Shown piece by piece: positions 62,567 to 64,000 of a stretch of DNA of 64,000 nucleotides. The stretch is from Bacillus vallismortis (GTDB taxonomy: Bacteria > Bacillota > Bacilli > Bacillales > Bacillaceae). Location: the NCBI RefSeq assembly GCF_004116955.1, contig NZ_CP026362.1, positions 1,528,501 through 1,592,500 on the forward strand, read 5' to 3'. Each line of letters opens with the position of its first letter. The stretch's first letter is position 1. A program made the position numbers and the translations under genes. The notes under the pieces were generated by a model, which searched no databases, was not told the DNA's origin, and saw nothing but the letters and a program-made list of their open reading frames with translations.

Positions 62567-64000
62567 TTATATTTCTGCCCTTTTAGTTGTCAAACTCATA
62601 TTTCCTTCATTATCAACATTGTCTATTCTGCAGACAGTGTGATTATATATGCTATCTTTATAGACTTTCGGAATAAAATTGTTACCTCTTCTGAAACCAG
62701 TAAACATGAGCAATGTTCCTCTGGTATACCAAGATTTCTCGACTACCTCTTTCTTTCCGCCACCAATGGATCTAGAAATCTGTTTATTGTAATGACTAAA
62801 GCTGCCCGACCACTGTTTAACTGTAACCACCCCTGTAGGTGTTAGAAGAGTAATTGTATGTTTGTTTTTATCCCTATCTAAAACAGTGCCTATAATCCGT
62901 GTAGTCTCATATTCATAGAGAGTTTTCCCTCTCCATTGATAAGGTTTACCTTTGACCGGCTCTGCTGGCAGTTTATAAAAGTCAGCAATATCATACTTGG
63001 CAAAGTTTACACCAGAAAGCTCATGGTCATTATAATAATAGCTCAATGAATCCATTTCCCACTTACCTAACGATCCATCGGCGTATTTTTCCCACTCTTT
63101 TATTAATAAACAATCATTCAATTTCTTCAGTGGTTCTTCTGTTGTTATCCAGGACTTTATTTTAGACATCTTGTTATCATATTCTTTTTTAAAAGCTCTT
63201 TCAGAAATGACAAGCTGCCCGTTTAACATGTCAACTACACTATCCTCACTAAAATGCTGGTTATAAAACGAAGCTGATACATCATCCAATAAAAAAAGTT
63301 TATCTTTTGGCGACTTTAATGTTTTATACACCTTTTTGCTGATGTAATCTCTAAAACGAAAGAATCTCACTTCTTGTGCAAATTCTGAAGGAACAATGTT
63401 GTTTTCAATTAGCATTTTTAAATTAGACAACGTAAGCTTAATTTTTGGTTCTGATATTAAGTTAATAAAGGCCTTCATGATTTCTTGCCTGTCTCCAAAA
63501 GAATCAAAGCAGCCTCCTTTTATTAATTGGATTACTTGTCCTTTCTTAATAATGCCGCTCTTAAACATTCTTTCAATAAAGTCGTTAAAGTCACTATATG
63601 GTCTATTTAGAACTATATGATGAATAACATCGTCTCCAATTCCATTCATTCCTTTAAGTCCAAATAAAATTGAATTGTTGTTAATATCAGTTCTAAAACC
63701 AAAATCAGCCTTATTTATATCTGGAAGGTCTATTTTAATCCCTCTTTGTCTGATGTTTCCGATGGCTGAAGCAACTTTCCCGTAGTTTGTAGCAGCTGTC
63801 TTTTTGCTGTCTTTTGTATCCTCGGTATCTATCCCTCCACTGTTTACCGTTAAACAAGCAGTATTCCAGTATAGAGGATTATATCGATAGTTTAAGTTCA
63901 ATTCCTGTAACGCAATAATTGAATATGCCAAAGTATGGAGCAAACTAAAACTGTAGCCGAACTGTCTTTTAAATTGAACATTCCAGACATAATTCAAAAG
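62567..64000 (-). CDS. yorL: DNA polymerase III alpha subunit (YorL-like), C-terminal part
   Basis: Open to the window edge; about 477 codons of the C-terminus are seen. The N-terminal segment FGYSFSLLHTLAYSIIALQE and CLTVNSGG fit the palm/fingers of C-family polymerases; later FGLKGMNGIGDDVIHHIVLN is the helix-hairpin-helix of the DnaE family, followed by an OB-like region at the end. Probably the phage replicative polymerase YorL. Reading frame is continuous. Confidence 0.85.
   Translation of the reverse strand, partial: LLNYVWNVQFKRQFGYSFSLLHTLAYSIIALQELNLNYRYNPLYWNTACLTVNSGGIDTEDTKDSKKTAATNYGKVASAIGNIRQRGIKIDLPDINKADFGFRTDINNNSILFGLKGMNGIGDDVIHHIVLNRPYSDFNDFIERMFKSGIIKKGQVIQLIKGGCFDSFGDRQEIMKAFINLISEPKIKLTLSNLKMLIENNIVPSEFAQEVRFFRFRDYISKKVYKTLKSPKDKLFLLDDVSASFYNQHFSEDSVVDMLNGQLVISERAFKKEYDNKMSKIKSWITTEEPLKKLNDCLLIKEWEKYADGSLGKWEMDSLSYYYNDHELSGVNFAKYDIADFYKLPAEPVKGKPYQWRGKTLYEYETTRIIGTVLDRDKNKHTITLLTPTGVVTVKQWSGSFSHYNKQISRSIGGGKKEVVEKSWYTRGTLLMFTGFRRGNNFIPKVYKDSIYNHTVCRIDNVDNEGNMSLTTKRAEI

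Overview
The window is chromosomal DNA of a Bacillus subtilis-group bacterium, written in the reverse of the usual map direction. This is recognised from gene families and synteny: yndE/yndD germinant receptor genes, cotC, yncM, thyA, cotU, yncF (dUTPase), yncD (alanine racemase), the xylB-xylA / xylR / xynB-xynP xylose block, glnA-glnR, ynbB, hflX (ynbA) and spoVK. No rRNA, tRNA or CRISPR array was seen.

Layout. (1) 1-10.2 kb: spore germination receptor genes, a chromate transporter, the coat genes cotC and cotU (each with a sigma-K-like -10), secreted YncM, thyA and a dUTPase. (2) 10.2-20.7 kb: alanine racemase, a decayed GH11 xylanase, then xylose and xylooligosaccharide catabolism: XynP imports xylosides, XynB releases xylose, XylA and XylB feed xylulose-5-phosphate to the pentose phosphate pathway. 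XylR controls two near-identical operators, and cre-like sites suggest CcpA control. (3) 20.7-30.5 kb: a variable island of phage-like and antagonism genes, many broken: HNH nuclease, split ATP-dependent ligase, split Rha antirepressor, a secreted DUF1524-like nuclease, a rap pseudogene, an LXG toxin remnant and an orphan SMI1/KNR4 gene. (4) 30.5-35.6 kb: glnA-glnR with GlnR operators, ynbB, hflX and the 3' part of spoVK.

(5) 35.6-64 kb: one end of an SPbeta/phi3T-like prophage that interrupts spoVK and runs off the window. It begins with a large serine recombinase whose reading frame crosses into spoVK DNA. Then come a RecU-like resolvase, sspC, a micropeptide locus, and a long leftward nucleotide-metabolism run: dfrA, thymidylate synthase, dUTPase, thioredoxin-like protein, nrdF and nrdE each with a group I intron, and nrdI. 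Further on are two DNA methyltransferases, a cysteine-rich secreted peptide precursor with an overlapping candidate immunity gene, a nucleotidase, a nucleotide kinase, a YorM-like 3D-domain protein and the C-terminal part of a DNA polymerase III alpha subunit. The prophage thymidylate synthase and dUTPase closely resemble the chromosomal thyA and yncF 35 kb away, suggesting those loci are fossils of an earlier phage of this type.

Most novel candidate: two tandem leaderless 12-codon ORFs (40405-40443 and 40334-40372), each behind a strong Shine-Dalgarno, ending in SASRGA and GFGRGA. These have the form of mature arbitrium hexapeptides but lack the AimP export leader. Also notable: spoVK interruption by a serine-integrase phage, a halocin C8-like peptide/immunity pair, apparent ATT/ATC start codons in several prophage genes, and clustered one-base indels that need read-level checking.
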